Assembly (NCBI GenBank): GCA_937975855.1
Contig: CALJTT010000019.1
Span: 1 to 42,692, forward strand
Reading direction: 5' to 3'
Length of the DNA: 42,692 bases
From: Minisyncoccota bacterium
GTDB taxonomy: Bacteria; Patescibacteriota; Minisyncoccia; Phycocordibacterales; UBA918
The position numbers and the translations under genes are program-made. The number at the start of each line of letters is the position of its first letter. Positions within the stretch are counted from its first letter, which is position 1. Shown one piece after another: positions 33,263-40,849 of the stretch. The notes under the pieces are model-generated. The model searched no databases, was not told the DNA's origin, and worked only from the letters and a program-made list of their open reading frames with translations.

Positions 33263-34378
33263 ATGTTTAGAAAAATTCAAATCAAAATACTGTCATGGAT
33301 GGTAAATTTACTCCAATGGATAGTCGGAAGTAACTTAAATACAGAATCTGACCCGGGGGTAAAATTTCAACTTAGTAAGGAAGAATTTAAGCGTGATTTT
33401 TTACCCATTTACACTCAATTTGGGATAGTGCTAGGTGATGAAACTAAGCTGTTCCAGATTGCTGTACCAATACCGTTTTTTATCCCATTTCCAAATGGAA
33501 GAACGTTAACGTATTCGCATGAAGACTCCTCAATACTAAGTATCATTTTTCGTGATTATGAACGCATGGTTGATATAGATCCTATAGGGTCTATATCGCA
33601 AAAGAATTTAGTCAAGTATTCCTATATTGAGATCTTGTCAGTAAACTCGGACAAATCTTGGGAAGATCAATTAGATAAAGCATTAGAATATGTGAATATC
33701 GCTGTACGTGCATACACAACACTCACCGAGGATTTAACAGTATACCCAGTAAATTTACGCATGCTCGGAGTGTTTGCGTTAGGTAGGACGGTTACATATG
33801 GCACTTGGAGCGAGGAGGTGGCAGTTTATACATTGCCAAATATGAATAAGATTCCACACACCAAGGAGTACATAGCGGAGGAAAACTTTGCTGAAATTTC
33901 TCGTTTGGTAAGTATCGACATAACAGGAATTAACGGTTTTGTAGCAGTGCACGAAGTGCTCAAGGCCTCGCTAAGGGAGTATCAAATAGGTAAATATACT
34001 GAATCAATCCTGCTTCTGAACGTGTTTTTTGAAATGTTCACAAAAGAGATTGTTAAAAATATTTATCTTGAAGAAGGAAGAACTCAAACGGAAACCAATG
34101 CTATTTTAGAGACTGGATATAAAAACTTACGAAATCATCATTTGTTGAAGAAATTAGGAATTAGCGAAAGTCATGAATGGAACCAAAACTATCTAAAATT
34201 CATATACGAGTTGAGAAATAAGATAGCTCACACAGGACATATTCCTACAAGGCAAGAGGCTGATAGGACATTTGTTCATGCAGATATATATAGAAAATTT
34301 CTCTCAAAAAGAATTCACCGAACTCAGTATTTTTATTTAAAAAAATTACTCGCACTCAAACCAAGAAAATTCCGATAA
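33263..34378 (+). CDS. hypothetical protein with C-terminal HEPN-like domain
   Basis: 371 residues. The N-terminal 230 residues are unrecognised. The C-terminal part is helical and contains RNKIAH (Arg318 to His323), the R-x4-H signature of HEPN domains, preceded by long helices (LLNVFFEMFTKEIVKN). HEPN proteins are often RNases in defence or toxin systems, though many are inactive. No partner nucleotidyltransferase is next to it. It is more AT-rich than the purH-like and purB genes that follow. Confidence 0.55.
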   Translation: MFRKIQIKILSWMVNLLQWIVGSNLNTESDPGVKFQLSKEEFKRDFLPIYTQFGIVLGDETKLFQIAVPIPFFIPFPNGRTLTYSHEDSSILSIIFRDYERMVDIDPIGSISQKNLVKYSYIEILSVNSDKSWEDQLDKALEYVNIAVRAYTTLTEDLTVYPVNLRMLGVFALGRTVTYGTWSEEVAVYTLPNMNKIPHTKEYIAEENFAEISRLVSIDITGINGFVAVHEVLKASLREYQIGKYTESILLLNVFFEMFTKEIVKNIYLEEGRTQTETNAILETGYKNLRNHHLLKKLGISESHEWNQNYLKFIYELRNKIAHTGHIPTRQEADRTFVHADIYRKFLSKRIHRTQYFYLKKLLALKPRKFR

Positions 34379-34453
34379 AATCTGAAGAGAAAACGAGCAT
34401 TGCGGCCATGCACAGCTTATCCTAGTTAAACACCTTACTCTAAAGTGGCTTCC

Positions 34454-34533
34454 TTGTATTTCAAACTTATTTCCGGCATAGTGTCTTTGACGAAACTAGA
34501 TCTTCTTTGATCCTTGAACAGAAAGGGTAAATC
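34454..34533 (+). promoter_or_regulatory. promoter and leader of purH-like gene (copy 1)
   Basis: TTGTAT (34454-34459), 17 bp, CATAGT (34477-34482), then a leader of about 50 nt containing GAAACTAGATCTTC and an AAAGGG ribosome-binding site. Near-identical in layout to the purB promoter. Confidence 0.65.
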
Positions 34534-35121
34534 ATGCCAACCGCACTCATTTCCGTCTTCAACAAAGACTGTATCGAAGACTTCGCACAACGCTTGGTCG
34601 CTATGGGATGGAACATTGTTTCATCTGGTGGAACAGCCAGGGCTTTGCAGGAAGCAAACATCCCCGTAACCGACGTCGCCGAGATCACGGGTCAAGCTGC
34701 CGTCTTGGGTCACCGGGTCGTTACCTTGGCTGAAGAAGTTCATGGCGGACTACTCGCCACCGAAGAGCAACGCGCTGAACTTGAAGATCTTGGCTGGCCG
34801 TGGATCGACCTCTGCTGCGTAGACTTCTATCCACTCGGTGAAGCGGTTGACGAACCAAACGCAACAACTGAGTCCGTCATCGAAAATACTGACATCGGTG
34901 GCCCCACTATGGTCAGGTCAGCTGCCAAGGGTAGACGGATCGTGGTGGTTCATCCTGATGATCGTGAACCAGTCTTGAATTGGATCGAAGCTGGTCAACC
35001 CAACGCAGAAGAGACCATCCGACGCTTGGCTGCTAAGGCAGAACTGATTGTGGCGAACTACGTCATGACCTCTGCAGAGTTCCATTTGGGTGAACTCGAC
35101 CCGGCAGACATCTGGACATAG
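34534..35121 (+). CDS. stand-alone PurH-like IMP cyclohydrolase (MGS-fold) domain
   Basis: 195 residues matching the N-terminal domain of PurH: ALISVFNKD, SSGGTARAL, VDFYPL, ENTDIGGPTMVRSAAKG. The AICAR transformylase domain that normally follows (another ~300 residues) is absent. The conserved GRVKTLHPK block is changed to HRVVTLAEEVHGG, losing the Lys. The Tyr, Asp and second Lys positions remain. It precedes purB with its own terminator. It may close the IMP ring or be a repurposed homologue. GC content is higher than in neighbours, which may mean transfer. Confidence 0.75.
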   Translation: MPTALISVFNKDCIEDFAQRLVAMGWNIVSSGGTARALQEANIPVTDVAEITGQAAVLGHRVVTLAEEVHGGLLATEEQRAELEDLGWPWIDLCCVDFYPLGEAVDEPNATTESVIENTDIGGPTMVRSAAKGRRIVVVHPDDREPVLNWIEAGQPNAEETIRRLAAKAELIVANYVMTSAEFHLGELDPADIWT

Positions 35122-35144
35122 CCACATCACTTGAAACATATTGA

Positions 35145-35175
35145 GGGTCCCGTAGAATGCGGGGCCCTTTCTCTT
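35145..35175 (+). terminator. terminator after purH-like gene
   Basis: GGGTCCCG pairs with CGGGGCCC (one G-U) around TAGAATG, followed by TTTCTCTT. Confidence 0.75.
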
Positions 35176-35252
35176 GCATTTAGTTACAGAAACTAGCATA
35201 GTACCCTCAATAGAAACCAGATCTTCAAGATCTTTCACAGAGGAGGTTCGCC
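35174..35252 (+). promoter_or_regulatory. purB: promoter and leader of purB (copy 2)
   Basis: TTGCAT (35174-35179), 17 bp, CATAGT (35197-35202), then a leader with GAAACCAGATCTTC, the dyad GATCTT-C-AAGATC and the strong ribosome-binding site AGGAGG. It mirrors the leader of the upstream gene nearly base for base in places. Confidence 0.7.
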
Positions 35253-36680
35253 ATGTCGCGACCAACAATAACTAACGTTCTGGCAGATCGCTACGCCAGT
35301 ACACCAATGCTCGATATCTGGACCACCGAAGCCAAGATCATCATGGAGCGTGAACTATGGATCGCTGTTTTGGCCGCTCAAATCGAACTAGGTTTGGGTG
35401 ACAAGATCAACGCTGACGCGGTCGAGAAGTACCGGGCCGTCGTTCACAAGGTCGATCTCGAGAGTATTCGGCGACGTGAACTTGTGACTCGGCATGATGT
35501 CAAAGCTCGGATCGAGGAATTCAACGCCCTGGCTGGGTATGAGTACATTCACATGGGCATGACTTCACGCGACCTCACCGAAAACGTCGAACAGATGCAG
35601 GTCCGCAGGTCGATGCTGCTCATCCATAACAAACTGATTGCCGTTATGGCGCGTTTGGCCAAGCATGCGGTCGAGTATCAATCGCTGCCTATGGCCGGTC
35701 GTTCACACAACGTTGCTGCTCAGATGACGACGCTCGGCAAACGCTTTGCGTCTACGACTGAAGAGTTGCAACACGCTTGGTCTCGCCACTGGGAAGCTGC
35801 TGCGAACTATCCGTTGCGTGGTATCAAAGGTCCCATGGGCACTCAGCAGGATATGCTGGAGCTTCTGGGTACAGCCGATGCCGTCTACGAGCTGGAACAA
35901 AAGGTCGCTAAGCACCTTGGTTTCGACAGGACGTTTACCAGCGTTGGGCAAGTTTATCCACGTTCGATGGACTTTGACGTGGTGTCGGCGTTGGTGAACA
36001 TTGGCGCTGTTGCGTCCAGCTTCTCCACAACCCTCCGGCTGATGGCTGGGCAAGAGTTGGTCACCGAAGGCTTCAAAGAAGGTCAGGTAGGTTCCTCAGC
36101 AATGCCACACAAAATGAATGCTCGTTCAAGCGAGCGTATCTGCGGCTTCTACAACCTGCTCTGTGGATACCTCAGAATGATCGAGGGTATCGCTGGCAGC
36201 CAGTGGAACGAAGGTGACGTGAGTTGTTCTGTCGTGCGTCGGGTTGCATTGCAAGATGCGTTCCTGGCGACAGACGGAATGCTCGAAACCTGGCTGACGG
36301 TCCTTGACGAGTTTGGCGCGTATCCGGCCATGATCGATCGTGAGATTGGTCGATATCTGCCGTTTTTGGCAACTACGAAGTTGCTGATGGCGGCGGTGCA
36401 GACTGGCATGGGTCGTGAGGAGGCTCACGAAGTCATCAAAACGCACGCTGTTGCAGCGGCTCTCTCGATGAGGGACGGTGACAGCAACCAGATGTTGTCG
36501 AACCTTGGGCGCGATGACAACTGGCCACTTGATGTTCAGGAAACTGAGCAAGCGATCGGCCAACCGATCGAATTCATCGGTCTGGCTGAAGAACAGGCGA
36601 CAAGGGCGGTTAAGCAGGTCGATAAACTCTGCAAAGCCCACCCTGAATTGGCTGCCTATAAACCAGAGCCGATGCTCTAG
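35253..36680 (+). CDS. purB: adenylosuccinate lyase
   Basis: 475 residues. It has the fumarase/aspartase-superfamily signature GSSAMPHKMN, plus MTSRDLTENVE and AGRSHNVAAQ near the active site. It cleaves adenylosuccinate to AMP and SAICAR to AICAR, releasing fumarate. With few purine genes in sight, a role in AMP formation from IMP (with PurA) is the simpler reading. It shares a near-identical promoter/leader with the PurH-like gene and ends at a strong terminator. Confidence 0.96.
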   Translation: MSRPTITNVLADRYASTPMLDIWTTEAKIIMERELWIAVLAAQIELGLGDKINADAVEKYRAVVHKVDLESIRRRELVTRHDVKARIEEFNALAGYEYIHMGMTSRDLTENVEQMQVRRSMLLIHNKLIAVMARLAKHAVEYQSLPMAGRSHNVAAQMTTLGKRFASTTEELQHAWSRHWEAAANYPLRGIKGPMGTQQDMLELLGTADAVYELEQKVAKHLGFDRTFTSVGQVYPRSMDFDVVSALVNIGAVASSFSTTLRLMAGQELVTEGFKEGQVGSSAMPHKMNARSSERICGFYNLLCGYLRMIEGIAGSQWNEGDVSCSVVRRVALQDAFLATDGMLETWLTVLDEFGAYPAMIDREIGRYLPFLATTKLLMAAVQTGMGREEAHEVIKTHAVAAALSMRDGDSNQMLSNLGRDDNWPLDVQETEQAIGQPIEFIGLAEEQATRAVKQVDKLCKAHPELAAYKPEPML

Positions 36681-36686
36681 AATCTA

Positions 36687-36721
36687 CACCCTCGCCGGGA
36701 AACTGGCGGGGGTGTTCTTTT
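36687..36721 (+). terminator. purB terminator
   Basis: A fully paired 10-bp stem CACCCTCGCC/GGCGGGGGTG (one T-G pair) with loop GGGAAACT, then TTCTTTT. Confidence 0.88.
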
Positions 36722-36750
36722 CAAAAATTTAAAAAATTACTCATACCCGA

Positions 36751-36756
36751 TATAGT
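36751..36756 (+). promoter_or_regulatory. -10 element of structured RNA
   Basis: TATAGT in an AT-rich stretch right after the purB terminator. A weak -35 (TTTAAA, 36728-36733) lies 17 bp upstream. Transcription would start near 36763. Confidence 0.4.
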
Positions 36757-36762
36757 ATCTAC

Positions 36763-37093
36763 GAAAGACATGTTCGAAAGTAACACCCCCCGGACACCCT
36801 AAGACGGCAGAGACAGCAAGTCTGGGACAATTGAGCGTAGTTTATCAAGGGTTTTTTGGAGTAGTTCGTGCGAAAGCTGTCCGATTGGTGGAGCAACAGA
36901 AATATCCCCGCCAGGGGATTTTCTTTTTGCGCAGGCGGAGAAAGTGCTGGGAGCACTTTCGTCAGGACTCGAAAAGCTTTTGAGGTAGATTCGACCAGAG
37001 GGAGAATATATCCAAAAGGTATACGGGTCATGTAATGACCGAGACCTCTGCCGCCGGAGCCCCTAAAATATCCCTAGAAATAGGGGTGTTTTA
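36763..37093 (+). ncRNA. structured RNA of about 300 nt, possibly a divergent RNase P RNA
   Basis: No credible ORF occupies this stretch, yet it has its own promoter-like start and a terminal hairpin. Ends can pair twice: AACACCCC (36782-36789) with GGGGTGTT (37083-37090), and CGGCAGAG (36805-36812) with CTCTGCCG (37046-37053), both 8 bp perfect. Local hairpins include ATCCCC/GGGGAT, AAAGTGCT/AGCACTTT and GGTCAT/ATGACC. GAGCAACAGAAATATCCCCG (36891-36910) followed by CC resembles the conserved GUGCAACAGAAA..ACCGCC of bacterial RNase P RNA, and AAGTCTGGG about 70 nt earlier resembles AAGUCCGGG, at similar spacing. The usual 3' ACAGAA element is not evident, so the identity is tentative. It is not tmRNA: no T-loop. 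Confidence 0.55.
37072..37093 (+). terminator. terminator of structured RNA
   Basis: CCCTA-GAAA-TAGGG followed by GTGTTTTAT. The T-rich side also belongs to the GGGGTGTT closing helix, so the two structures compete. Confidence 0.55.
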
Positions 37094-37098
37094 TACCC

Positions 37099-37128
37099 TT
37101 GAAGAAGAGTTCGAACTTTTGATATACT
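37099..37128 (+). promoter_or_regulatory. leaderless-type promoter of P-loop kinase gene
   Basis: TTGAAG (37099-37104), 18 bp, TATACT (37123-37128). The ATG at 37136 is 7 nt past the -10. Confidence 0.55.
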
Positions 37129-37135
37129 TCAATCC

Positions 37136-37651
37136 ATGAAATTAATTATCATAAACGGCACACCAGCCTCAGGAAAATCAACCCTTGCAAAAAGAATTTG
37201 TGAAGAGGTGCCTCTAACACTGAATGTTGCCGTAGATAACTTGAGGTCATCCATGAGCGATTGGAGGGTGTACAAGGGAGAAAGTCAGACACTCGCATAC
37301 AATCTTGCTCTGGGTGTTGCTGAAACACATCTAAAGTCAGGAAATAGTGTTGTTGTAGATAAGGCGATTGTTGGTGCTGAACACCGGCTAGACCAATTGA
37401 TTGCTTTAGGTAATAAATACGGTGCAGAAATTTACGAATTTATACTGACTGCTGATTGTGATGTAATCGTCCAAAGAGCGACTGACAGAGGTTTTAATCC
37501 AAACGGTCTACTTAATCCTGATAGAGTCGTTGAGTTATGGGAACAGTCTCAAGAGTTGATTAAAAAACGAGATGAAGCGATTCTTGTCGATACAAACGGA
37601 CTTGACGCAGAAGCTGTGTATCTCAAGGTGAAGAACATCATCTTCAAATAA
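37136..37651 (+). CDS. P-loop kinase (AAA_33/zeta-toxin-like ATP-binding protein)
   Basis: 171 residues with the Walker A motif NGTPASGKST near residues 6-15, a VAVDNLR strand and a basic LID-like segment ATDRGFNPNG. Size and layout match small kinases of the AAA_33/chloramphenicol-phosphotransferase/zeta-toxin group, which phosphorylate nucleotides, drugs or sugars. No antitoxin gene is adjacent. Confidence 0.75.
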   Translation: MKLIIINGTPASGKSTLAKRICEEVPLTLNVAVDNLRSSMSDWRVYKGESQTLAYNLALGVAETHLKSGNSVVVDKAIVGAEHRLDQLIALGNKYGAEIYEFILTADCDVIVQRATDRGFNPNGLLNPDRVVELWEQSQELIKKRDEAILVDTNGLDAEAVYLKVKNIIFK

Positions 37652-37688
37652 AAGTTCGAACACCCTTAACCCACTGGAGCAACATACA

Positions 37689-38186
37689 ATGTTAAATCGC
37701 AACAAATCAAAATCTGTTCCAGAATCTGTCAATCGTGAGGGATTGGTCCTTATTGATGGTGCTGAGCAGCGAGTAAATCTTGATGAGATAATGGTTCAGC
37801 TAGGGGTTGAGTGGACAGTCAGATTTCATCAAGAAGATTTTTTGCAGGTAGAACGTATTTTTAGTTCAAATGATGTGTTTACACATTTCAATTTGGGACA
37901 GACAATTCATCGGGTGGGGAAGACATATGCTTTGGTACCGATTGTAAGATCGGATAAAATACCATTGGTAAATTATGCTCAAGCAATTGTAGTAACTTGT
38001 ACAAAGGTCATAATTGAGACTGATTATTCTGCATTCTCTGATAAAGACTATGCGCATTCATTGCCTAATATTCAGTCCAAGTCTGATTTGGAACGTGAAA
38101 TGTGCAAAAGGTATTGTTTGTCCAGGAATTTATCTAAAGCAGAAGTACTTGCTACACCCGTCACTCTCACTGAATTCAGTTGTTAA
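37689..38186 (+). CDS. hypothetical protein (165 aa)
   Basis: A soluble 165-residue protein opening MLNRNKSKSVPESVNREG. There is no signal peptide or membrane segment. No domain recognised. It lies 37 nt after the kinase gene in the same direction and may share its transcript. Confidence 0.55.
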   Translation: MLNRNKSKSVPESVNREGLVLIDGAEQRVNLDEIMVQLGVEWTVRFHQEDFLQVERIFSSNDVFTHFNLGQTIHRVGKTYALVPIVRSDKIPLVNYAQAIVVTCTKVIIETDYSAFSDKDYAHSLPNIQSKSDLEREMCKRYCLSRNLSKAEVLATPVTLTEFSC

Positions 38187-38228
38187 GTTACGAATAGACA
38201 ATCGTGTAGCTACAAATCATAATTTATG

Positions 38229-38234
38229 TATACT
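38229..38234 (+). promoter_or_regulatory. -10 element of 41-aa gene
   Basis: TATACT 8 nt before the ATG at 38243; no clear -35. Consistent with leaderless transcription. Confidence 0.35.
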
Positions 38235-38242
38235 GTTGCCAT

Positions 38243-38368
38243 ATGACAAGAATAATTGCATTGAGCCCAAAAAAGAACACGTCTAAGCGTCCTTATAAAT
38301 CACCAAAACGTTTGGAAGCTAAAAGGGAAATGCTTGCAAAGAAAGCAAGTAAAAGAGGAAAGAAGTAG
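38243..38368 (+). CDS. 41-residue highly basic protein
   Basis: Absent from the track. Hand translation gives MTRIIALSPKKNTSKRPYK...KKASKRGKK, with about 16 Lys/Arg in 41 residues. It has its own -10 and is followed by an 18-bp perfect terminator, making a self-contained unit. The composition suggests RNA or DNA binding (ribosome- or nucleoid-associated). Not assigned to any known family. Confidence 0.6.
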   Translation: MTRIIALSPKKNTSKRPYKSPKRLEAKREMLAKKASKRGKK

Positions 38369-38383
38369 ACTAAATAGAGAGTC

Positions 38384-38421
38384 AAAAAAGAAGAGTCACA
38401 TACATGTGACTCTTCTTTTTT
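38384..38421. terminator. perfect 18-bp bidirectional terminator
   Basis: AAAAAAGAAGAGTCACAT and its exact reverse complement are separated by only AC. A-run and T-run make it competent in both directions. Confidence 0.9.
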
Positions 38422-38480
38422 GTGAGAAACTGTCGAAGGTTCTGCATTAACAGGCTACAATGTGAATACGTTTGTACAAT

Positions 38481-38981
38481 ATGCAATTTACCAAATTCGG
38501 TGTAATCACATATGGATTATTGATGGCGGCAGTTTTGGGTGTCTGTACTGCGGCTATCCATTCTAGAATAGAAACGCCAGTCGCGTCGCAACTAGCTCTT
38601 TCAAACGCACGTTTGTCTGCTGAGCCTTTGGTTCAAACCGAACAAATCAAAGAGGAAATCAAAAAAGTTTTTGCACCACTCGAGCCTGAGATACCGGGTG
38701 TGGTGGAAGCAATGACTAATATCGCTGACTGCGAATCATATGGTGGAAATGACGGCATGTTAATGCATATCGGACCAGACGGTGAGCTGATTGATAACGC
38801 CCACTCGTCAGCAGCTGGGGTATTTCAAGTGCTGCTGTACACTCACCGACCAGATTATGAAGAGTTAGGTCTTGATCCTCGAAGTGTTTTAGATAATATC
38901 CAATTTGCCCGTGTGCTGGTCGAGCGTCGACATAACAGGGGTTTGAATCCGTACGGGGACTGGGAGTGTTCGCCTTACTAA
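38481..38981 (+). CDS. membrane-anchored lytic-transglycosylase-like protein
   Basis: 166 residues from the ATG at 38481; the track start is a TTG. An N-terminal membrane anchor (about 7-27) leads to a lysozyme-like fold: IADCESYGG with likely catalytic Glu85, then SSAAGVFQVLLYTHRPDY, NIQFARVLVERR and a C-terminal NPYGDWECSPY. Such small enzymes cut peptidoglycan during growth or for machinery passing the wall. Two Cys (CES and WEC) may pair outside the cell. Confidence 0.8.
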   Translation: MQFTKFGVITYGLLMAAVLGVCTAAIHSRIETPVASQLALSNARLSAEPLVQTEQIKEEIKKVFAPLEPEIPGVVEAMTNIADCESYGGNDGMLMHIGPDGELIDNAHSSAAGVFQVLLYTHRPDYEELGLDPRSVLDNIQFARVLVERRHNRGLNPYGDWECSPY

Positions 38982-39139
38982 AATATTGATATAGACGAGG
39001 GTTATTTGCCAGCGTGACATTGTCACATATTAATACTCTAAGCGGGCTAGACTGTATCAAAAAGTGTTGTTTTTCAACGTTATTTCGTTGACTTATGGAG
39101 TCTTTCGTGCTAATAATTTGCATCTTAGATAGATGATGT

Positions 39140-39397
39140 ATGTGGTTAGCAAAAAATATTCACCTACCAGTATTAAAAGGTTTGACAGACAACACTCGCT
39201 TTGCAGTAGCGGCAGTTTCAGCGGCGATGATTGTCGGTAGTATTACTATATTCAGTGCCGTCACCCTCTATTTTATTTTTGACTATTTTAGCGACGTGGT
39301 GTTCGAAATAATATTCTTTTTTGTAGTGTTGTCAGTCGGGGTCAATGTCGCGGTCCATGCAGTTATTGCGTCGACTGTTTTATTTTATGGCAAATAA
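39140..39397 (+). CDS. small membrane protein upstream of glycosyltransferase
   Basis: 85 residues with two hydrophobic segments (about 22-47 and 54-80). No family recognised. It overlaps the start of the glycosyltransferase gene by 11 nt, so the two are probably translated together and may form a complex. Confidence 0.6.
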   Translation: MWLAKNIHLPVLKGLTDNTRFAVAAVSAAMIVGSITIFSAVTLYFIFDYFSDVVFEIIFFFVVLSVGVNVAVHAVIASTVLFYGK

Positions 39398-40763
39398 TGC
39401 CCGGCCAAAGAAATCTGCGTTTCCAATCAAGTTAGCTGTTGTGCTGGGTGCTTATGTGTTAACGATTGTCATCGTATCTGCTGCGTTGTTCCTTGAGTCA
39501 ACAAATTTTGACACTTTCCAGCCCTTGAGACTTCTCATAATTGTGTTCGCCAGTACGCTCTTAGCGAAGTATTTTTTCTATATGGCGATAAGCCCTCTAG
39601 AGTCTTTACGGTCTTTTTATGATAAAAAATACTGGCAGAAAGTATATCCGCTTTACAATCCACGTGTTTCAGTAATAGTGCCAGCTTGGAACGAAGAGGT
39701 TGGAATCATCACGACTCTAGATTCTTTGTTTGCTAGTAGTTACGACAATATGGAAGTTATTGTTGTAAACGATGGATCAACCGACGGTTCGGACGAGATG
39801 ATTCGTGACTATGCACAAATTTTGCGATCTGACATAAGAGAATCGGAGAGCGAGAAGAGGTTCACATACCGATTTCAAGAAAATACTGGCAAAGGCGCAG
39901 CTTTAAACAGGGCAATCAGGTTGTCTTCTGGTGAAATTATTATCTCGATTGACGCTGATTGTCAGGTTGAAGAAAATACAATCGCTTCTTTTGTTGATTA
40001 CTTTAGGAATCCAGAAGTTATGGCTGCAGTTGGAAACGTAAAGATTGGTAATACCAAGACATTGATTGGTACCATTCAGAGTTTGGAATTTATGTTCTCC
40101 TTCTATTTTAAGAAGTGTGACTCGTTTTTAAATACAATTTATATTGTGGGTGGAGCCGCAGGCGCGTTTAGGCGTGAAGTGTTTGAAGAGATCGGCCTAT
40201 ATGATACAACAAATATTACCGAAGATATTGAGCTTTCTATGCGTATGCAAAACGCTGGCATGCGGATTGTCTACGCCAGTGAGGCAGTTGTGCATACTGA
40301 AGGAGCTAGTGACTTAAAGGGTCTGAAGAATCAGCGGCTGCGGTGGAAACGTGGCCGCTTCGAGACATTTTGGGCTTACGCCCACATGTTCTTTAGCCCA
40401 AAGACACATCATAATAAAATACTGGGTTTTTTGGTCCTGCCCCTAGCTGTCTTTGCAGAGGTGCAACTTTTGCTTGAGATACCTTTTGTTATCTTTTTGT
40501 ACTTGTATTCTTTTGTTGCGACTGATTTTTCCTCATTTATTTCAGGGATAATTGTTGTGAGTTCAATGTTTTTCTTCCTGATGGTTTTTGAAGATAAGAG
40601 CACTAGACGTTTTAGTTTTTATATATTGGCACCAGTCGGGTGGTGTTTGTTCTACGTGGTGACCTATGTAGAGGTTAGCGCTCTGGTGCGGTCAGTCTCT
40701 GGTCTGTTTTCGGGCGAGCGATTGTACTGGCAACGCTGGGAAAGAACAGGGTTACAGAATTAA
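39387..40763 (+). CDS. processive GT2 family glycosyltransferase (membrane)
   Basis: 458 residues starting at MANNARPKK; the longer track start is inside the previous gene. Two N-terminal membrane helices precede the GT-A domain: VSVIVPAWNEE, VIVVNDGSTDGS, IISIDADCQ, then NITEDIEL and QRLRWKRGR. The D, D-x-D, TED and QxxRW set marks processive enzymes of the cellulose synthase/hyaluronan/poly-N-acetylglucosamine type. At least three C-terminal helices follow. It likely makes or exports a surface polysaccharide. Confidence 0.9.
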   Translation: MANNARPKKSAFPIKLAVVLGAYVLTIVIVSAALFLESTNFDTFQPLRLLIIVFASTLLAKYFFYMAISPLESLRSFYDKKYWQKVYPLYNPRVSVIVPAWNEEVGIITTLDSLFASSYDNMEVIVVNDGSTDGSDEMIRDYAQILRSDIRESESEKRFTYRFQENTGKGAALNRAIRLSSGEIIISIDADCQVEENTIASFVDYFRNPEVMAAVGNVKIGNTKTLIGTIQSLEFMFSFYFKKCDSFLNTIYIVGGAAGAFRREVFEEIGLYDTTNITEDIELSMRMQNAGMRIVYASEAVVHTEGASDLKGLKNQRLRWKRGRFETFWAYAHMFFSPKTHHNKILGFLVLPLAVFAEVQLLLEIPFVIFLYLYSFVATDFSSFISGIIVVSSMFFFLMVFEDKSTRRFSFYILAPVGWCLFYVVTYVEVSALVRSVSGLFSGERLYWQRWERTGLQN

Positions 40764-40799
40764 CTTGCGTTTGGCACTAGTCCAGATTGAAGACAGGTT

Positions 40800-40840
40800 G
40801 GAAACTAAAAAACACCCGGTAGGGTGTTTTTTTAGTTTCC
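40800..40840. terminator. bidirectional terminator between convergent genes
   Basis: GGAAACTAAAAAACACCC and its reverse complement (one extra T) flank a GGTA loop. It serves the glycosyltransferase gene and the convergent secreted-protein gene. Confidence 0.88.
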
Positions 40841-40849
40841 TTGAGTTAT

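Noticed and set aside
36759-37031. 90-aa minus-strand ORF
   Set aside because: Lies over the structured RNA; low-complexity translation without family features.
36763-37093. tmRNA (ssrA)
   Set aside because: No GGRTTCGAC 5' element at the start, no T-loop GTTCGA and no tag ORF with AxA-stop.
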